DNA from: Liolophura sinensis
Lineage: Eukaryota; Mollusca; Polyplacophora; Chitonida; Chitonidae
Direction of reading: 5' to 3'
DNA: 64,000 nt
Assembly (NCBI RefSeq): GCF_032854445.1
Contig: NC_088300.1
Location: 17,203,191-17,267,190 of the forward strand
A model generated the notes under the pieces. The model was not told the origin of the DNA, did no database searches, and saw only the letters and a program-made list of their open reading frames with translations. The translations under genes were made by a program, and so were the position numbers. This document shows, piece after piece, positions 59,502 to 64,000 of this stretch (the first letter of the stretch is position 1; the number at the start of each line of letters is the position of its first letter).

Positions 59502-59994
59502 AGTAATATGTTAGGTGTTCGCGATTAAGGAATAACAGCCTGTAATCACTGTTGTGTGATGGACACACATGGACAGTTACCAAACAAGACTGTAACAGAG
59601 GATGTATGCTGCAGGGCGGCCTATCAAACAGCTGTTGTTATCCTCGACCAAACAACTCTGTACATGTAACTCTCTCATTCTGTCTGTAGGACGGTGTCAG
59701 ATTGTTGAATACCCTATCTTTTGGATACATGGTTATCCTATCTTTTAACATGGATATTAGATCTTTTAAAATAGGTATCTTATCTTTTAACATTGACTTT
59801 TCATTTAGCGAGGGCTTGCCATGCTATGTTAAGTGTTTTTACAGCTAAAAACATCTGCGTTGGAGTGAATAATTACATGGTGTTAAGGTTTAGGGGATTT
59901 TTTTGACCTGAGCTTTTGATGGTAAGAAAGGTTTCTTATTGCAAAGTGACCTCGGGGATACGTAAAAGTTAATTAGAATAATTAGAATAATAAC

Positions 59995-60115
59995 AATATC
60001 TTCCCATGTACGATTGGAGATGAAACCACATGAACTGGACTTAAACTTAGAGCGATTGCATTAGTGAGAGGCTCCTGAAGTACTGTGCTAACCATTCGCC
60101 ACGGGGCCCTGTGTG
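59995..60115 (-). mobile_element. tRNA-SINE, 5' half in reverse
   Basis: CTTCCCATGTACGATTGGAG, then CATGAACTGGACTTAAAC, GCGATTGCATTAGTGAGAGGCTCCTG and GCTAACCATTCGCCACGGGGCCC match the head half of the family read backwards. Confidence 0.82.
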
Positions 60116-61975
60116 TATCTTGAATCTCTGTATGTACGTTGAATACAATAAATAATATACCCCAGGTGTTACGTATCACACACTCAAAGTCTAGCCAGTA
60201 TGACAATTTCGAGTTCAAACCCATCTGTTACTTAAGTACTTTATCTATCAAAACTGTTTGACAACTTTTGTCCTGTCCTGTCTCACCTGTTCCTGAGGCA
60301 CAAATGACACTTCTTTCCATCAGCGACTTTTTAAGTTCTACCCTCAATTTTCACCATAATTTGTCGGCTCTAAAACCTTTATATAAAACGTTTTTCAGTC
60401 ACATATATATGGTAGTTATAATCAAAAGCAGATCGAAGCTCACCTTATATCGCCAGAACTAATTTTGACACAATACGCCCTGTTTGTCACCAGTCGTGTA
60501 TTCGAACAGATTCATTGACCTGGTCCGGCGTCAACTTTCTGTGAGAAGAATATAAAGAACCATCACGATGTGTAGAAGAAGCTGTGAGAAACTAAAATAA
60601 GACCAACGATAGCGTTAATATTTATTAAGATGTAGTTAGATCACATCTATTCATCGTTACGTAATAGTTGCCATAAATGTAATTAGAAAAAGAGTTGTGC
60701 AGCTATAAATATCCAACACCAAATCTAAAAACCTATCATTAGAATGGCGGAAACTTGCCAGGCCTCAAATTGTCGACCGGTTTTGCGAAAGGAAGTTCAA
60801 GGGTATGGTAACATTTTTTAACTAAAGCGTCCGCTGATATTTAGAAAGCATGCAGATAAAATAAAATCAAGAACATTTTATGCACTAATTTCCACGTTGA
60901 GTTGCCCTGGTACAGGTAAATTATCGTGTTCTACAGTTTATTTAGGCCAGGCTATCAGTCCATATAATAACAAAAACTGTCGCAATTTTTTTAGTCATTT
61001 ATAACATTTTGGTGTATTTAGTGCTTGTAAATTCATGCGTAAAAAGCTTCCAATACATCTATATCATGATAATTAACGAAGGATTCTGATAAAAAATGAA
61101 CCACCTATCGTGCTTGTAAGATATATGTGAATAAGTGAGTGACAACGTTTTAGGTACTAGGGTAAAACAAAATCTAAATATTTTTTTAGAACACATATAC
61201 CTATGAAACTATAAGTACCCCATCCAACTAATTATAGATTTATGGATATCAAATTATTATAACAGCCTTCCTCATAACTGACTGATATACCTATTTATAT
61301 TTGAGCTTGACATTACCTTGCAAAAATGCACAGATGTCACGTTTTTAAACGTTGTAGGGTGACCTATAGTATCTTGGAGTATAACTGACACTATCATTGA
61401 ACAGGAAGTGTGTGTCTCGCGCTACCCTAAAATCATTAGGCTGATAGTCAAATGAGTTTTATCATCCCGCCACATATTTTATTTATCCCTTTGATCATGT
61501 GATATCTGTAAGTTTGTGTGTGACAAATAAACTGTAACTAGAAGAAGTAAGAATTTCTTTAATATAACGATGTAAGCTGTACATATCACATTTGTGTGCA
61601 AGTCTCATTGAAAAAAAAAATAAATCCGAACCATCGTCTTCTATAATTGTTTCATTCTTTCCCTGCTTTTACTGGAGTTGACTGTGACTCTTTTTATAGA
61701 TTCATTTATAAATGTAATTTTCATTGTTACATCTGGTCAATTTGATACACCTCGTTCACTTGCCGTTATTAAGGTCAACTAGATGTTAGACAGTTTCTTT
61801 CAAGAGCACATGTATACATATTGGCCGTTCAAATTATATACATATATTTATATATATATGTGTGTATGTATGTATGTCTGGGTATAATTAGATTCCCCAC
61901 CCCTTCCCGTTAATTGTCATGCGAGACCTATTGGCCAAAGTAAGTGCATGAAAAAGTCTGCCTGGCCAACCTTAA

Positions 61976-62118
61976 TATAAACTGTTAGTGTAAGTATTGT
62001 TACTTCCAGTCAGATTACGGGTGAGACCGTTATATTTGTAATAGTACAGATCAGAAGCAGAGGTACAGATGGATTAACACCCCAGTAGGACAGAAGGGTG
62101 CTTTACAACAACAACCAG
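61976..62118 (+). promoter_or_regulatory. candidate gene C promoter and non-coding first exon
   Basis: TATAAA at 61976-61981 would set a start near 62008. A strong donor ACAACCAG|GTAAGTCT ends the exon at 62118. It can splice to the acceptor TTTTTCTCTGCCTCACAG at 63136, which lies 8 nt before the gene C ATG. Confidence 0.45.
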
Positions 62119-63136
62119 GTAAGTCTCTGGCAAGTGTCAGACGTTTAATTAGAGACCTCAGTACAGAACCATAACCCTATATACTGACTCACGTTACTAG
62201 ATCATTGTGAACATATTACCGACATATATCTATTTAAGAGAATTAATTATCAACAATTATAATATTTCAAACCCTAAACTCATTGTCGGGCCTTGTGTTT
62301 TATACAAACGCAGTAGCTCTGCGTTGATTTAAGCTATGCCCGGTGAGGTAAACTTATTATTTTTCTTTTTTGGATTTTTGGGGTGTTTTTTAAAGCTAAG
62401 ATGGCTTCCAACCAAAAGCAGTCGGTCGTTTTCGTCATAATACAAGTCTGTAAACCTAATCAAAGATTTAATACGCAAACTTTATCAGCAACCTGTGACA
62501 TAGGAAGGCGCAACATACATGTAGTGTGTGGCTAAGTTTTGCTGTTATTGGGTAAATTTATGACAAAATGCCCCTGAACCCGTGTCTTCAACCTTGCGTG
62601 TCTATTCCATGCAAAATTAATCGATTTTAAGTACAATTTGTTAGAATTATACTTCATCTGAAAACTCCTTAAGCTTTTGTAAGCGCAACTCTGATTATAC
62701 CTGTAGCATGTTGTGCAGGTAAAGTTCTCTAGTACAACGAGTAGATTGTCTCGGGTCTTACATAAATAAAATCCCTCCATATTACCAGGTGCGTTAAGGG
62801 TGTGTTTAATAGTATCTGTTCAATGTAATTATATACTCATTAAGCGGAACTGCCGTACCGTGACGCCTCCTAGCCAAGCCGAACCTGCATTCAGAGCTTT
62901 TCCGATATATTCTGTGGGCATTATCATCACGATTTCCACATTCATATCCTGACCAAAGGTGTGGGACAATTAGCCCCCAGTTCTCCCATGACTGGCTGTT
63001 CGGAGAACATTGTGCCCATAATACTGATGTCATTAACTATAATCACTGGCAAATGAAACATCCAGTGATCCGGAATAAAGAAATATTTGTGTTTAGACCT
63101 TATAATAAATGAGGACTATTTTTCTCTGCCTCACAG
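62119..63136 (+). other. proposed 5' UTR intron of gene C
   Basis: Bounded by a strong donor and acceptor. It contains a minus-strand open frame (62806-63033, 75 codons) in a locally GC-richer block. That frame reads like ordinary protein, but I cannot link it to a gene. Confidence 0.4.
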
Positions 63137-63144
63137 ATCATACG

Positions 63145-64000
63145 ATGAAAGCTATCGCGTTGACCGTGATATTGCTCATTGTCACCCTCACGAGCGGTCA
63201 GCCCCCTCAACCTTGGATTATCTATAACGGTTATTGGTATGTTTTATACAAGGGACCCCATCCCCCGAATGTCCAGCAGCCGGGCGTTAGGTCGCCAGCA
63301 GTGCTCAATCCCGTACCAGTGAGGGTATCTGTGCTGGACAATCGCCAGACGAAATCCCTACAGGCTGGCCCACAGGTGAAGCAGTACCCGGTGAAGCCGA
63401 CAGCTGTGGCCGCTCCGCCTGCTGCGTCTGCGAAACCACAGGCACCTGGTTTCCAACGTCAGCAGGCCCCATCTGCATCAGTGTTACGACAACAGTATGG
63501 ACAGCAAGCTCCACCACCGATGCCGTCACTGTCACAACCACCACCCGCACAGCCACAACAGACAACAGGACAGATTCGGTCAGCAAAGTCAAATTTGCCC
63601 AGAAGACCAGCACCATCCCAACAACCAGTACCACCGAGTCAACCAGCCCAACCCCCGCCCGCCAGATTCGGGCCACCACCAGTGAAGCCTCCTCAACCCG
63701 TACGAAACCAGCCTTCGCCTCCTAACCAGGCAGCGCCACCAGCATTAGGCACTTGGAATCCCGTACCTATGTGGAACCCCGTACCTCCACTACCCATTTC
63801 GGGACCCCCTGCTAACCCTGTCGTGCAGCAGTACTTAAGTCCTGGGCAGATGGGAACAGTACAGGTCCAGTATCCCAACAGGCTCCAGCCAGCACCTAAC
63901 TCCTTCCATCCGGGGCCCGCTCAAATGCATCCGGGGGCGCATGGTGCCCACATGGGATCCCCACATGCCGGATATCTACCTCTGGAGCCGCCTGATATCG
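63145..64000 (+). CDS. gene C: secreted Pro/Gln-rich protein, cut by the window edge
   Basis: An ATG 8 nt after a good splice acceptor opens a frame that stays open for 285 codons to the end of the window. Residues 1-18 are a signal peptide (M-K-A-I-A-L-T-V-I-L-L-I-V-T-L-T-S-G), followed by Q-P-P. An aromatic-rich stretch comes next (W-I-I-Y-N-G-Y-W-Y-V-L-Y). The remainder is dominated by Pro and Gln with Ala, Ser and Val, and includes a repeated W-N-P-V-P motif. Near the end an H/G/A/M-rich stretch (H-P-G-A-H-G-A-H-M-G) resembles the repeat of gene A. No Cys occurs in the visible part, so a cysteine module, if present as in A and B, must lie beyond 64000. Composition suggests an extracellular structural or matrix protein; no named family is recognised. 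Confidence 0.82.
   Translation, partial: MKAIALTVILLIVTLTSGQPPQPWIIYNGYWYVLYKGPHPPNVQQPGVRSPAVLNPVPVRVSVLDNRQTKSLQAGPQVKQYPVKPTAVAAPPAASAKPQAPGFQRQQAPSASVLRQQYGQQAPPPMPSLSQPPPAQPQQTTGQIRSAKSNLPRRPAPSQQPVPPSQPAQPPPARFGPPPVKPPQPVRNQPSPPNQAAPPALGTWNPVPMWNPVPPLPISGPPANPVVQQYLSPGQMGTVQVQYPNRLQPAPNSFHPGPAQMHPGAHGAHMGSPHAGYLPLEPPDI

Larger units (their letters stand above)
57356..61970. other. gene-poor region upstream of gene C
   Basis: Contains one SINE half (59995-60115), a near-palindrome (59480-59501) and a local CTATCTTTT-type triplication at 59715-59790. I see no gene. Confidence 0.5.

Noticed and set aside
63305-63878. Minus-strand Val/Gly-rich frames at the right end
   Set aside because: Complement of the Pro/Gln-rich gene C coding sequence; gene C has the signal peptide and splice acceptor.

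Overview
The window looks like nuclear DNA of a marine invertebrate, most likely a mollusc. It is AT-rich and intron-bearing. It contains many copies of one tRNA-derived SINE whose 3' end reads roughly GTATAAGTGAAATATTC...GGCGTAAAACACCAATCAAATAAATAAAT, long minisatellites, (TA)n and (GT)n tracts, a decayed Ty3/gypsy element, and a few secreted low-complexity proteins of the kind common among molluscan shell-matrix, byssus or mucus proteins. The taxon is an inference from repeats and protein style; no ribosomal, mitochondrial or other diagnostic gene is present.

Layout. 0.3-6.4 kb: a 65-bp minisatellite split by a degenerate Ty3/gypsy retrotransposon whose gag region carries a zinc-knuckle remnant followed by a MYND-type zinc finger. 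6.4-16.3 kb: sparse DNA with SINEs and exon-like pieces on the + strand, the best being three phase-compatible exons at 13.39-15.47 kb. 16.5-17.9 kb: gene A (minus strand, two coding exons), a secreted 191-aa Gly/Pro/Met/Ala-rich protein with a C-terminal cysteine module. 20-28 kb: a 500-bp sequence present twice in direct orientation, two unrelated 40-bp minisatellites and SINEs. 28-37 kb: SINEs and a 46/47-bp minisatellite. 37.3-46.7 kb: gene B (minus strand), with a long Ser/Thr/Gln-rich secreted exon, an intron filled by an 11-codon-type minisatellite, and a terminal exon with the same cysteine module as gene A. 47-55 kb: TA tracts, a 1.07-kb TTAA-flanked inverted-repeat transposon, several tandem repeats and a small dispersed repeat. 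56.7 kb: gene D, a possible small secreted protein behind a TATA box. 62-64 kb: gene C, a Pro/Gln-rich secreted protein that runs off the right edge.

The most interesting signal is the shared architecture of genes A, B and C. Each has a candidate TATA promoter, a non-coding first exon, a splice acceptor 7-9 nt before the start codon and a signal peptide. In A and B a phase-1 intron is followed by an exon that begins D-x-C-G and ends in a module C-x-C-x(3,5)-C-x14-C-x(5,7)-CCC, giving eight cysteines in the exon. I do not recognise this module as a named family. The genes look like a dispersed local cluster of extracellular matrix-type proteins; that role is inferred from composition and signal peptides only.
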